Source of the DNA: Verrucomicrobia bacterium UBA3761
GTDB lineage: Bacteria; Verrucomicrobiota; Kiritimatiellia; RFP12; UBA1067
Length of the DNA: 64,000 nt
Direction: 5' to 3'
Assembly (NCBI GenBank): GCA_002371135.1
Contig: DFGB01000045.1
Span: 1 to 64,000 of the forward strand
How positions within the stretch are numbered: the first letter of the stretch is position 1; each line of letters begins with the position of its first letter. The translations under genes were made by a program, and so were the position numbers. This document shows, piece after piece, positions 8,401 through 15,633 of this stretch. The notes beneath the pieces were generated by a model, which saw only the letters and a program-made list of their open reading frames with translations, did no database searches and had not been told where the DNA came from.

Positions 8401-9846
8401 CGCCGCGCCCTTGAGAACGTCATAATGCTCCTCCAGGAATTTCCTGTCGCGCGTGTAGAGCCAATGCTCCCAGACGTGCGTCGAAAGCCAAGCGCCGCCG
8501 GACGGCCACCAGCCGCATGCAAGATACGTATCGACAGGCCCGGCGACGCGCCAGATGTCCGTGTTGTGGTGCGTCGTCCAGCCCTTCGCGCCATACATCT
8601 CTTTCGCGGCCTTGGCGCCGGTGACGGAAAGCTCGCGTATCATCTTGAAAAGCGGCGCGGCGAGTTCGCCGAGGTTCGTCGCCTCGGCCGGCCAGTAGTT
8701 CATCTCGGTGTTGATGTTCACAGTATACTTCGAGCCCCACGGCGGCTTGAGGCTGTTGTTCCAAAGCCCTTGAAGATTCGCCGGCTGGCTTCCGGGCTGC
8801 GAGGACGAGATGAGTAGATAGCGTCCGTAGCGGAAGTACAGCGCGGCGAAATACGGGTCGTCCGACGCGGCGAAATCTGCGAGCCGCGCGTCGGTCGTCT
8901 TGTCGGGGAACTTGTCCGGACCGAGGTCGAGCGTGCAGCGATCGGCCTGGGCGCGATACGCCTTGCGGTGGGCGGCGAAAAGTTTATCGTGTCCGGCGGA
9001 CGCGAGTTCGGCGAGCCGCGCATGCGCAACGGCGTCCGCGTCGCCGGAGATGTCATCGTAGCGTTTGAAATTCGTGCCGATCGCGACATAGACCGTCGCC
9101 GAGCTCGCATCCTTTACGCGCAGCGCCTCGCCTTCAGCCGAGACAACGCCGTCGCACTCCGCAATCTTGACGAGCACCGTGTAGCGCACCTTGCCCGGCA
9201 CGCCATCCTTGTCCGACGTGACGCCGCGCAAGACGAGCACGCCATCCTCGACCGATATCTCCGCATTGCCGTGCGCGCGCTCAAGCGATGCGCTGAACGC
9301 AAGCGCGCCGCCCTTCCCGTTCTCCGTGCCGAGCACATAGACGAAGCCCCCCTTGCCGAGCGGCGTGAAGGCGACGCGGGAATGCCGGACGCCATCCGCG
9401 CTGAATTCCACGCGGGCGAACGCGTCGTCGAGCGAAAGCGCGCGGCGGTAGTCCTCGACCTTGCCGTCGACACCTTCGAAATCCAGCTTGAGCGAACCGG
9501 GGTATTGATAGTTCATCCCGTGGTTGCGCGCGCCGGGGATGCGCCCGGGATTGGCGACATTCCAGTCGCCTGCGAGGATCGCCTTTCTGATATCTGCAAG
9601 ATGCGCCTTGAAATCTGGATTGACGTTCGAATTCGGCGAACCGCTCCAGACTGTGTCTTCATTGAGGTCCACCCTCTCGTGTTCCGCGCCGCCCCACACC
9701 ATCGCGCCGACCGAACCCGAACCCAGCGCAAGCGCCTCCTCCCAGACCGACGCGCTCCTCGAATATTTCAATTCATATCCCGCCGCGCCGGATGCCATCG
9801 CCGCCGCCCAGCACGCCGCGCACAAAATCGCACCTGCGTTTTTCAT
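5434..9846 (-). CDS. Secreted GH95 alpha-L-fucosidase fused to GH31 alpha-xylosidase
   Basis: A 1470-residue two-enzyme fusion. The start at 9846 is chosen because it begins a signal peptide (MKNAGAILCAACWAAAMASG) and follows AAGGAG. Residues of about 25-780 match GH95 alpha-1,2-L-fucosidase: GSGSVGAMVWGG, NINTEMNYWPAEATN near 375 (the catalytic Asn pair), LQEWGADLDEQGDHHRHVSH, and IDGNFGCTAGIAEMLL near 670 with the catalytic Asp. Residues of about 820-1470 match GH31 with a PA14-like insert: the nucleophile in AWWLDAVEPE near 1208 and the acid/base Asp in WSGDVGNKWSDLR near 1278. The WWLDA-EP form is typical of GH31 xyloglucan alpha-xylosidases. Both activities act on side chains of fucosylated xyloglucan, so this is probably one extracellular or periplasmic tool for that polymer. 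Substrate is inferred; the fusion itself is read directly from one open frame. Confidence 0.88.
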   Translation of the reverse strand: MKNAGAILCAACWAAAMASGAAGYELKYSRSASVWEEALALGSGSVGAMVWGGAEHERVDLNEDTVWSGSPNSNVNPDFKAHLADIRKAILAGDWNVANPGRIPGARNHGMNYQYPGSLKLDFEGVDGKVEDYRRALSLDDAFARVEFSADGVRHSRVAFTPLGKGGFVYVLGTENGKGGALAFSASLERAHGNAEISVEDGVLVLRGVTSDKDGVPGKVRYTVLVKIAECDGVVSAEGEALRVKDASSATVYVAIGTNFKRYDDISGDADAVAHARLAELASAGHDKLFAAHRKAYRAQADRCTLDLGPDKFPDKTTDARLADFAASDDPYFAALYFRYGRYLLISSSQPGSQPANLQGLWNNSLKPPWGSKYTVNINTEMNYWPAEATNLGELAAPLFKMIRELSVTGAKAAKEMYGAKGWTTHHNTDIWRVAGPVDTYLACGWWPSGGAWLSTHVWEHWLYTRDRKFLEEHYDVLKGAAEFYDSFAIENPQTGRLAFIPSNSPENIVRGRPNGFDPVCMMDHQLARDVWRNAIAAAQELGRDADFAARLEKRLEQLEPDRIGRWGQLQEWGADLDEQGDHHRHVSHLYALYPSAQITPETPELFKAARVSLEKRGDISTGWAMGWRVCLWARLLDGDHAFKLIQNQLSPLGRNHGGGGTYPNLFDAHPPFQIDGNFGCTAGIAEMLLQSHRGFVDILPALPKAWPDGAVKGLRARGGWTVDFAWKDGIVTDCTVCSTGGGKLKIELNGVLAEYDLPPGRVAICSGRAAATIATARGDVKVSSFSEGGLRVTRGEPVSPELVFDAGRAAQVEVERGRDFTRVKSGGLCAVVSHASGLVRFEDVSGKAILSERRVGDKEIAFDSPQGERLFGLGQFQDGQLDVRNLPRRLVQVNTQIAAPFLVSTRGWGLYWHNYSKIEFNECTDFVELRKTGDGAASEVEVTTASGGAKERRRGVALEGEFAVEGDGEYAFMLDCGRDMARMQHVEIDGAAVVNNENVWLPPAVGFRLALKAGSHKVRVVADSGDRVSLAFRPDRCETTFRSDVAGGTDYVVYAGRPEEAVAHFRADCGGTAALPDWAWGYWHCQERFVTQNDLVKAMRYFKDRDLPLSVIVQDWQWWRDGTWNSMEWDPRRFPDPKAMVDECHERGVRVMLSVWSKAEGDSAFRRALDDAKGFIPGTPWIDFSNKPVADLYWKWFAERLVSTGVDAWWLDAVEPENDALHGRTLAMGSGDMYRNIYPLLVNTEADRRMRALRPGETPLVLTRCAFPGQTRTSCVMWSGDVGNKWSDLRNQIVAGLGFASAGFPYWTSDAGGFFRPADQYVNRDYKKRLVRWMQFATFCPVQRVHGFVSDTTPSRYGEETERLLNDQIRLRERLRPYILRVAKDVVENNAMMMRPLYDAPKGFETEYMFGPDLLVCPVTADVEEMDVWLPAGDWRDFHTGETLAGGRVVKAKTPIDRIPVYIRANAAL

Positions 9847-9880
9847 CTTGCCAGTCTCCTTGATTGGATATTCCACGTAT

Positions 9881-9909
9881 ATTCTACCAAATTCCTTCCG
9901 CCTTGTCAT
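9881..9909 (-). promoter_or_regulatory. Promoter of the GH95-GH31 gene
   Basis: On the minus strand: ATGACA (9909-9904), a 17-base spacer ending in TTTGG, and TAGAAT (9886-9881). The -10 lies 34 bases before the start codon, with an AAGGAG site in between. The TGG next to the -10 is the extended -10 seen at other promoters in this window. Confidence 0.7.
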
Positions 9910-9989
9910 ATACCCGAAAGGGTGAAGAGGCCGCGCACGGGAGGACCGCGCTCATGCGCGGCCGAGGCAGGGAGCAAGAGATACGCTTG

Positions 9990-10112
9990 GCGCACAAGGA
10001 GGCGCGGCTTCAGCCGCGCAAAAACCAAAAGACGGTGCGCGGCTGAAGCCGCGCACCCCTGCTAGGGCATCCGCTTCGCGGACAGCCTTCGGCTGGGGGA
10101 TATTCCTTGGCG
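9990..10112 (-). repeat. Copy 1 of a ~124-bp MITE-like multi-hairpin element (reverse orientation)
   Basis: Read on the minus strand this begins CGCCAAGGAATATCCCCCAG and runs through hairpins CAGCC-GAA-GGCTG, TCCGC-GAA-GCGGA and TGCGCGGC-TTCA-GCCGCGCA. It then has a further GCGCGGC hairpin and an inverted copy of the end sequence (AAGGA...CGC, here with two extra bases). About 77 bases are identical to the copy at 26099-26224. No reading frame is supported. It fills most of the 300-base gap between the fusion glycosidase and the sugar transferase. Confidence 0.85.
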
Positions 10113-10122
10113 TTAGTGGCCG

Positions 10123-10149
10123 CGGCTGACTGCCAACTGCCAACTGCTA
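10123..10149. repeat. Short tandem repeat at the 3' end of the sugar transferase
   Basis: On the minus strand the end of the sugar transferase gene reads AGTTAGCAGTTGGCAGTTGG, a tandem series of a seven-base unit (CAGTTGG and variants). The TAG stop codon (10149-10147) is inside the first unit. It is the simplest member of the 3'-end tandem-repeat class described in the findings; no complementary arm is obvious here. Confidence 0.6.
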
Positions 10150-10716
10150 ACTTCCCATAAACTCTTCCATCGTCTCGGAGGTGGAGGAATCGATGCCGGA
10201 GCGGCGGAAGACCTTGGCGACGGTGAGGAAGAGGATTTTCATGTCGAGGGCGAAAGAGCGGTGGTCGACATACCAGACGTCGAGCGCGAATTTTTCGTTC
10301 CAGGAAATCGCATTGCGGCCGTTCACCTGCGCCCATCCGGTGATGCCGGGGCGGACTTCGTGGCGGCGCATCTGCTCCTTTGAATAGCGCGGCAGGTACC
10401 GGACCGGCAACGGACGCGGCCCGACGAGCGACATGGTGCCTGCGAGGACGTGGAAAAGCTGAGGGAGTTCGTCGAGCGACGTCGTGCGCAGGAAACGCCC
10501 GAAGCGCGTGAGACGTTCGGCGTCAGAGCCGCACCCCTCGCGCATCGTGCGCAGCTTCATTATCGAAAACGTCCGGCCGCCCTTTCCGGCGCGCTCCTGG
10601 CGGAACATGACGGGGCGGCCCATCGTCAGCCGCACCCCGAGCGCGCAGACGGCGAGCGCCGCCAGCCACAACGGCGACGCGGCGATGACAAGCAGAATAT
10701 CGACGAGGCGCTTCAT
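10147..10716 (-). CDS. Polyprenyl-phosphate sugar phosphotransferase (PglC/WcaJ catalytic type)
   Basis: A 189-residue bacterial sugar transferase. One hydrophobic segment at residues 5-30 anchors it as a re-entrant or monotopic membrane helix. The catalytic core shows RQERAGKGGRTFSIMKLRTM, the LRTTSLDELPQLFHVLAG block with its Asp-Glu pair, SLVGPRPLP, and VRPGITGWAQVNGRN. Such enzymes move a sugar-1-phosphate from a nucleotide sugar to undecaprenyl phosphate, the first step of O-antigen, capsule or glycoprotein glycan synthesis. The length matches the minimal PglC-like form without the extra WcaJ membrane domain. It lies six bases after rhaB on the same strand. The stop codon falls within a short tandem repeat. 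Confidence 0.88.
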   Translation of the reverse strand: MKRLVDILLVIAASPLWLAALAVCALGVRLTMGRPVMFRQERAGKGGRTFSIMKLRTMREGCGSDAERLTRFGRFLRTTSLDELPQLFHVLAGTMSLVGPRPLPVRYLPRYSKEQMRRHEVRPGITGWAQVNGRNAISWNEKFALDVWYVDHRSFALDMKILFLTVAKVFRRSGIDSSTSETMEEFMGS

Positions 10717-10722
10717 CCGGGG

Positions 10723-12144
10723 CTAGCGGACTATCGCCTTGCGCGCTTCGGCCAAGTCTGCAAATTCCCCGCCGGCGATCATCTGGACGATGAGGTTGCC
10801 GATCGCCGTGCCTTCGATAGGGCCTGTGAAGACTTCGAGCCCGGTCGCGGTGGCGGTGAGGGAGTTGAGATATTTATCCTGGCAGCCGCCGCCGACGATA
10901 TTGATCGAGGTGTACGTCTTGCCGGTTATCGCGGAAAGCGTGGCAATGGCGCGGGCGTAGCAGTCGGCAAGCGAAATATAGACGCACTGCATGAGTTCGC
11001 CGATCGTGGCGGGCGCCTTGGCGCCGGCGTCCTCCGCCGCCTGCATCACTTCGCCGATCATCGAAGACGGGTTGAGGAAGCGCTGGTCGTTGACGTCGAC
11101 GACGACGTTGTACGGATTGCCGCGCGCGACCATGGAAAGGTCGGTGAACGAATATTGGCGGCCCTTTTCGTAGTCGGAGAGGCGCGCAAGCGCCTCGGCG
11201 GTCGCATCGCCAAGTTTGCCCTCCACGTAGCTGACCCCGTTCAACTCGCGGCGGATGGACTGGATCATCCAAAGCCCCATGATGTTCTTCAAATAGCGGT
11301 AGCGTCCCCACGCGCCGCCTTCGTTCGTGAAGTTCGCGGCGGCGGATTCCGCCGTGGTGATGGCCTCCATGTTCTCGACGCCGAGGAGCGACCACGTGCC
11401 GCTCGAAAGGTAGACCGCCTTGTCGTCGCGGGCGGGGACGGCGAGATAGGCGCTGGCGGTATCGTGCATGGCGGCGAGCACCACCTTCGCGCCGCGATAT
11501 TCGCCGGCCGGCGCGCCGGGCATCTCAAGCCGCCCGAATATCCTCTTCGGGAGGCCAAGCTTTTCGATGAGGTCGAAATCCCAATCCTTCTTCGCCGCGT
11601 CGAGGAGCGACGTCGTCGAGGAATCGGTATACTCGTGGATGATGTTCCCGGTGAGGCGGTAGACGAGATACTCCGGCACCATCAAGAGCGAGGCCGCCTT
11701 GGCGAGCTGCTCCGGATGCTCCTTCTTGAGCGCCCAGAGCTGGTAGATGGTGTTGAAACTCGTCTTCTGGATGCCTGCGCGGGAATAGAGCGCCTCGAAC
11801 GACATCACATCCCGCTCGATCTCCTCGTCGGCGCCGGCCGTGCGCGTGTCGCGATACGCCACCGCATCGGAGCAGAGCTCGCCCTTCTCGTCGAGGAGCA
11901 CGAAATCGACTCCCCACGTATCTATGCCGATGGAATCGATTTGCGCCTTCTCCATCGCAGCGTCTATGCCGGCCTTGACGCTTGCGACGAGCTTCTCGAT
12001 GTCCCAGCAGTCGTGGCCGTCCTTGCGAATCTGGGAATTTTCGAAGCGATAGACCTCTTCAAGGGTTATCTTGCCGTCTTTGACTGTGCCGAGGATGTGG
12101 CGGCCGGAACTCGCGCCGATGTCGATTGCAAGGTAGTTTTTCAT
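10723..12144 (-). CDS. rhaB: Rhamnulokinase (FGGY family)
   Basis: A 473-residue FGGY carbohydrate kinase. It has the N-terminal phosphate-binding loop DIGASSGR (7-14), GIDTWGVDFVLLDEKG near 75-90, and the sugar-binding and catalytic AAMHDTASAYLAVPA with the catalytic Asp. It also has YLSSGTWSLLGVE and NIVGGGCQDKYLN near the C-terminus. The pattern and length fit rhamnulokinase, which phosphorylates L-rhamnulose in the cytoplasm before aldol cleavage. No rhaA or rhaD is adjacent; the other rhamnose gene in the window is the GH78 rhamnosidase at 51077-53251. It lies between a DD-carboxypeptidase and a sugar transferase on the same strand, so genes of different pathways share a transcript. No clear ribosome binding site precedes the ATG. 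Confidence 0.88.
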   Translation of the reverse strand: MKNYLAIDIGASSGRHILGTVKDGKITLEEVYRFENSQIRKDGHDCWDIEKLVASVKAGIDAAMEKAQIDSIGIDTWGVDFVLLDEKGELCSDAVAYRDTRTAGADEEIERDVMSFEALYSRAGIQKTSFNTIYQLWALKKEHPEQLAKAASLLMVPEYLVYRLTGNIIHEYTDSSTTSLLDAAKKDWDFDLIEKLGLPKRIFGRLEMPGAPAGEYRGAKVVLAAMHDTASAYLAVPARDDKAVYLSSGTWSLLGVENMEAITTAESAAANFTNEGGAWGRYRYLKNIMGLWMIQSIRRELNGVSYVEGKLGDATAEALARLSDYEKGRQYSFTDLSMVARGNPYNVVVDVNDQRFLNPSSMIGEVMQAAEDAGAKAPATIGELMQCVYISLADCYARAIATLSAITGKTYTSINIVGGGCQDKYLNSLTATATGLEVFTGPIEGTAIGNLIVQMIAGGEFADLAEARKAIVR

Positions 12145-12190
12145 AATTGCAGAGTTTTTAGTGTTTAGAGATCGTGGATGGCGCTCGGCG

Positions 12191-13048
12191 TCACCAGGCC
12201 AGGGCGTCGAGGGCGTCGTTGAGCATGCGGCCGGCGTTTTCCTCGCGCTCTCTCGCGGTGGCCGAACCGGTGACGACGACGATGGCGCGGCGGCCGTCGC
12301 GCTCGGCGGTGAGGACGATCGACGAACCCCCGGCGTCGATGTAGCCGGTCTTCATGCCGTCGACGCCGTTGATTTTGACTTGGGGCTTCCAGAGAAAGTT
12401 GTTGTGGTTCTGGAGATTGAGCATCTCGCCGCCGCGGCCGGGGAGCTGGACATTGGCGATTTTCGTGTATTCAAGCATCCGGGGCTGGTCGCGGAGTATG
12501 GCGAGCGCGAGCTTGGCGAGGTCCTCGGCGGTGGACTTGTCGAAGGCACGATCCGAGCCTCGCGGCGGGGGAAGTCCGTTGGGAGAAGCGAAACGCGTGT
12601 TGCGCATGCCAAGCTTCGCCGCCTCGTCGTTCATCAAGACGACGAAATTCTCCACGCTGCCGGCGACCGCCTCGGCGATCATCACGGCGACGTCGTTCGC
12701 GCTCTTGACCATGAGCGCCTTGAGGGCGTTGTCGATAGTCATCGTCTCGCCGACTGCGAGGTCGATCTTCGAGGGCTGCTCCGCAGAGGAACGCTTCGAC
12801 TGCACGATTGTATCATCGAGCGTGAAGCGTCCTGCCGCGACGGCCTTTAGCAGCAGCCTGGCCGTCATCAACTTCGTGCACGAGGCGGGGTAGCACTCGC
12901 GCGCGGCGTTGTCGGTGAATAGAACCCGCCCGGTGTCGCCGTCGAGCGCAATCGCGCCCACATACGGCGAACGCCTGTACGGCGACTGGTGCTGCGCGGG
13001 CGGCTCCTTCGCCACCCCCAGCATGAATGCAAGTATCAGAGCCAGCAT
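12191..13048 (-). CDS. D-alanyl-D-alanine carboxypeptidase (peptidase S11)
   Basis: A 285-residue penicillin-binding-protein-like serine peptidase with a short signal peptide (first 13 residues hydrophobic). The three family motifs are present and in order: SCTK (56-59, nucleophile Ser and Lys), SAN (116-118) and KTG (233-235, in GMKTGYIDAGG). It would trim the terminal D-Ala from peptidoglycan stem peptides in the periplasm. It is shorter than the DacA/PBP5 type because it stops soon after the catalytic domain and lacks the C-terminal beta domain and amphipathic anchor. It heads a three-gene run with rhaB and the sugar transferase. A pyrimidine-rich stretch replaces the usual ribosome binding site before the ATG. 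Confidence 0.88.
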   Translation of the reverse strand: MLALILAFMLGVAKEPPAQHQSPYRRSPYVGAIALDGDTGRVLFTDNAARECYPASCTKLMTARLLLKAVAAGRFTLDDTIVQSKRSSAEQPSKIDLAVGETMTIDNALKALMVKSANDVAVMIAEAVAGSVENFVVLMNDEAAKLGMRNTRFASPNGLPPPRGSDRAFDKSTAEDLAKLALAILRDQPRMLEYTKIANVQLPGRGGEMLNLQNHNNFLWKPQVKINGVDGMKTGYIDAGGSSIVLTAERDGRRAIVVVTGSATAREREENAGRMLNDALDALAW

Positions 13049-13066
13049 CGATTAGAGGGGAGAGAA

Positions 13067-13225
13067 ATTTTCGATTTGCGATTTACGATTTGCGATTTTT
13101 ATCTCCCTTGAGAGCGCAGAGTTCGCAGAGAATTTTTCGATTTCCGATTAAACCTCTGCGGCCTCTGCGTTCTCTGCGGGAGATAAAAATGGGAAATCGC
13201 AAATCGTAAATCGTAAATCGTAAAT
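13067..13225. repeat. Long imperfect hairpin built of short repeats
   Basis: The left arm (about 13067-13139) holds repeated CGATTTGCGATTTACGATTT units, then ATCTCCC and two CGCAGAG units. The right arm (about 13153-13225) carries the inverse: CTCTGCG units, GGGAGATAAAAAT and four AAATCGTA/AAATCGCA units. The structure starts directly after the stop codon of the EIIA-fusion gene and fills the gap before the DD-carboxypeptidase. It could act as a transcription barrier. Confidence 0.8.
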
Positions 13226-13226
13226 T

Positions 13227-14057
13227 TTATTTCACATAATGCTTTGTCAGTTTGACGAGCGTCTTCCAGAGTTCCTCCTGGCTCTTGCACGAGCAGATCG
13301 CGTCTTGCGCGTCCTTCTTCTGGAAAGCGTTGACGAGGTCTGCGAGAAGGCGCAGGTAAAATGCGGAGACGGCGACCGGGATCGCGGAGAGGAACACCAT
13401 GTGCACCTTCTCGCCTTCCCAGTCGATGCCCTCCTTGCTGACGCCGAGCGCGAGGGTGAGCGCGCCGCCTTCGACGCCGCGGACGTGCGGGAACGCGAGG
13501 CCGTTGCCAAGCGCGGTCGAGAGGATGTTCTCGCGGCTGATGGCGCCGGAGACGAGCGTATCGGCGTTGTCGATGAAGTTGTGCGCCTCCATCGCCGTCG
13601 CGAGTTCCTCGATGGCCCCGTCGCGCGTCGACGAAGAGAGCTCGGGGATCATCAATTCCTGCGCGCTGAAGCGGCAGATGCCGACGCGGACCTCGTCGCG
13701 GTCGGGCTTTTCGGCGATGTTCTTCGGCGTGTCGTCGCCGTCCGCGAACAGGATGCGCCCGCAGCTGGAGCACGTCACGAGGTGCTGGCCGAGGCGGACT
13801 TGCTGGTCCTGCGCGGTCGGGATCTGCATGCCGCAGACGGAGCAGGCGCCTTTGGTGCGGGCGGCGAGGACTATGTGGCTCTTCTTGTAGAGCCGCTCGT
13901 AGATCGTGGCGACCTGCGGAGAAAGCCGGCTTTTCAGCTTGTCGATCGAGTCGTTCAAGGCGTCGAGATGGCTGCCGTCGCCTGTCTGGAAATGTTCGTC
14001 GCGGATGAGCACCATCTCCTGGAGCTGGCGCATTATGTTGATCTGGCTTTTCATCAT
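13227..14057 (-). CDS. Zinc-ribbon domain fused to PTS EIIA (fructose/mannitol-type)
   Basis: A 276-residue two-part protein. Residues 1-65 form a helical, probably coiled-coil stretch. A C4 zinc ribbon follows, with Cys at 72, 75, 96 and 99 (ACSVCG and CSSCGRIL), as in CT398/DUF164-like proteins. From about 125 to the end is a PTS EIIA type-2 domain with the phosphorylatable His191 in LGNGLAFPHVRG. The EIIA domain normally passes phosphate to a sugar-specific EIIB or acts in PtsN-type nitrogen or metal regulation. No EIIB or EIIC gene is nearby, so a regulatory role is more likely than transport. It is the last gene of the rnfE-nrdR-Gfo/Idh-dtxR operon, 28 bases after dtxR, with an AAGGGA site before the ATG. 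Its exact function is unknown. Confidence 0.82.
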   Translation of the reverse strand: MMKSQINIMRQLQEMVLIRDEHFQTGDGSHLDALNDSIDKLKSRLSPQVATIYERLYKKSHIVLAARTKGACSVCGMQIPTAQDQQVRLGQHLVTCSSCGRILFADGDDTPKNIAEKPDRDEVRVGICRFSAQELMIPELSSSTRDGAIEELATAMEAHNFIDNADTLVSGAISRENILSTALGNGLAFPHVRGVEGGALTLALGVSKEGIDWEGEKVHMVFLSAIPVAVSAFYLRLLADLVNAFQKKDAQDAICSCKSQEELWKTLVKLTKHYVK

Positions 14058-14085
14058 AGTCGTAATCCCTTGGTTCGAAAATCAA

Positions 14086-14523
14086 TCATGCCTCCGCCGG
14101 AGCGGGGGCTTTTTTGGCTTTTTTCTTCTTCATCGCCTCGGCCGCCTTTTCGAGTTCTCCCTCCAGCGTGAAGGCGCGGATGCGGTCGATCGTCTCGGCG
14201 GAGAGGATGTGCTCCATCGCGCAGGCATCCTTGTCGGCGGCCTTGGGGCCGACTCCCAGCTTGACGAGGAAGGCGCTGAGGAGTTTGTGCAGGCTGAGGA
14301 CGTGGCCGGCCACGCGGCGTCCCTTCTCGGTCAGCTGCACGGGCGAATACGGCTCCTGCTTGACGAGGTCGAGCTTCTTGAGTTCGTGGATCGCCTTGAC
14401 GACGCTAGGCATCTTGACGTCCAGGCACTTGGCGATATCGCGGACGCACGCCGGGCGGCCGTCCTTGATGATCACGAAAATAGTTTCGAGGTAGTCCTCG
14501 AGGCTTTGCGTCATTCTATCCAT
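14086..14523 (-). CDS. DtxR/MntR-family metal-dependent repressor
   Basis: A 145-residue transcription regulator. The N-terminal winged helix (LEDYLETIFVIIKDG, then VRDIAKCLDVKMPSVVKAIHELKKLDLV) is followed by the wing and dimerisation/metal-binding helices (LTEKGRRVAGHVLSLHKLLSAFL and CAMEHILSAETIDRI). Candidate metal ligands are the Cys and His residues in DACAMEHILS. It lacks the SH3-like third domain of full-size DtxR, so it is closer to MntR. The C-terminus is a Lys/Ala/Pro-rich tail. It would sense Fe(II) or Mn(II) and repress uptake genes. It sits between the oxidoreductase and the EIIA-fusion gene with gaps of about 30 bases on both sides, in the same operon. Confidence 0.87.
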   Translation of the reverse strand: MDRMTQSLEDYLETIFVIIKDGRPACVRDIAKCLDVKMPSVVKAIHELKKLDLVKQEPYSPVQLTEKGRRVAGHVLSLHKLLSAFLVKLGVGPKAADKDACAMEHILSAETIDRIRAFTLEGELEKAAEAMKKKKAKKAPAPAEA

Positions 14524-14556
14524 GTCGGTTGAATTTGAAGTCGTATGGGATGGTGT

Positions 14557-15633
14557 TCACTTGTTGGAACCGAAGGGGCTTGTCTTCTTCATCAGCTGCG
14601 CGAACTTGAGCGCGTCGGCGGCGGCGTCGAGCGTGAAAGGATACGGGGCCGCGGTGCGGACCGTCTCGTAGATATTCCGCCAGAACGCGCTCTGGCCGTA
14701 TTCCGTGTGCTTCGAGAGTTCCACGTCGAGTTCGACCACCGGGACGTCCTCGTGCATGTCGTCCATCGAAGGGGTGCGGACGCTCGAGCGGCGGCGCGGG
14801 AATTTGAACTCCGGGTCGATGATGCAGAGCTTGCCTGTGCGCTGTCCGGGGTATACGCGGAATTCGCCGCCCTCGCCGACGAGGCGGTACGACGGCGAAC
14901 GGTTGCCGGGCAGCACCGCGCCATTGAATTCTATTTCCGCGGAAATCTGCTCGCGCGTCTTCAGGTTGACGAGCGCGTAATCCTCCGCGTCGCCGAGGGA
15001 CGCGACGCGCTTGAGCTCGCTCCACATCTGCACCGGCGGCAGGGGCAGGAGTTTCAAGGCGCGCATGATGAGGTCGGGCATCGCATAATACGCCGCGCCC
15101 CCGCCGAGACGCTTCACGGTGAGCCAATCGTCGCGGCGGATGAAATCTTCCTGCTTGATGCAGATGCGGTGGATTTCGCCGAGGCGCGGGTCTTCCATCT
15201 CCTGGCGTGCGAGAAGATAGTCCGGGTCGAACATCCCGCGGTGCATGACCATGAGACGGTTCTTCGCCTTCTGAGCCGCGCCGCGGATGAACTGCACTTC
15301 GTCCATCGTCAGCGCAAACGGCGTTTCGACGAGCGTCCAGAAGCCGCGGTCGAGGCTGGCCATCACGTGCGCGGCGTGGTCGGTGGAGCACGAGGCGATG
15401 TCGACGAGATCGATATCGCGCTCGTCGAGCATGTCCTGGAACTGCCTGAACATCTTGCAGTCGGGGAAATCGGCGGCGACGATGTCGCGCCGCTCTTTGA
15501 GAAGGTCGCACGCCGCCACGACCTTGAAGAGGCCCGGATGCTCGCGGAAGACGCTGTAGTGATCCGCGAACATGGCCCGGCCAAGACCCATGAGCGCGAC
15601 GCGGACCGGCGGGCGGTGGTATTCAGTGCTCAT
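14557..15633 (-). CDS. Gfo/Idh/MocA-family NAD(P)-dependent oxidoreductase
   Basis: A 358-residue sugar or polyol dehydrogenase-like protein. The N-terminal Rossmann fold starts VRVALMGLGRAMFADHY (a variant GxGxxG) and is followed by VVAACDLLKERR. The block that normally reads EKP is ETPFALTMDE here, so the usual catalytic Lys is Thr. The C-terminal alpha/beta substrate domain is intact (GGGAAYYAMPDLIMRAL). Losing that Lys casts doubt on the classical dehydrogenase reaction. Substrate unknown. The start codon overlaps the nrdR stop by four bases (ATGA), and the gene lies 33 bases before dtxR. Confidence 0.85.
   Translation of the reverse strand: MSTEYHRPPVRVALMGLGRAMFADHYSVFREHPGLFKVVAACDLLKERRDIVAADFPDCKMFRQFQDMLDERDIDLVDIASCSTDHAAHVMASLDRGFWTLVETPFALTMDEVQFIRGAAQKAKNRLMVMHRGMFDPDYLLARQEMEDPRLGEIHRICIKQEDFIRRDDWLTVKRLGGGAAYYAMPDLIMRALKLLPLPPVQMWSELKRVASLGDAEDYALVNLKTREQISAEIEFNGAVLPGNRSPSYRLVGEGGEFRVYPGQRTGKLCIIDPEFKFPRRRSSVRTPSMDDMHEDVPVVELDVELSKHTEYGQSAFWRNIYETVRTAAPYPFTLDAAADALKFAQLMKKTSPFGSNK

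Noticed and set aside
5434..9846. The GH95 and GH31 parts being two genes joined by a frameshift
   Set aside because: The frame is continuous, the linker is protein-like, and there is no internal start with a ribosome binding site at the junction.
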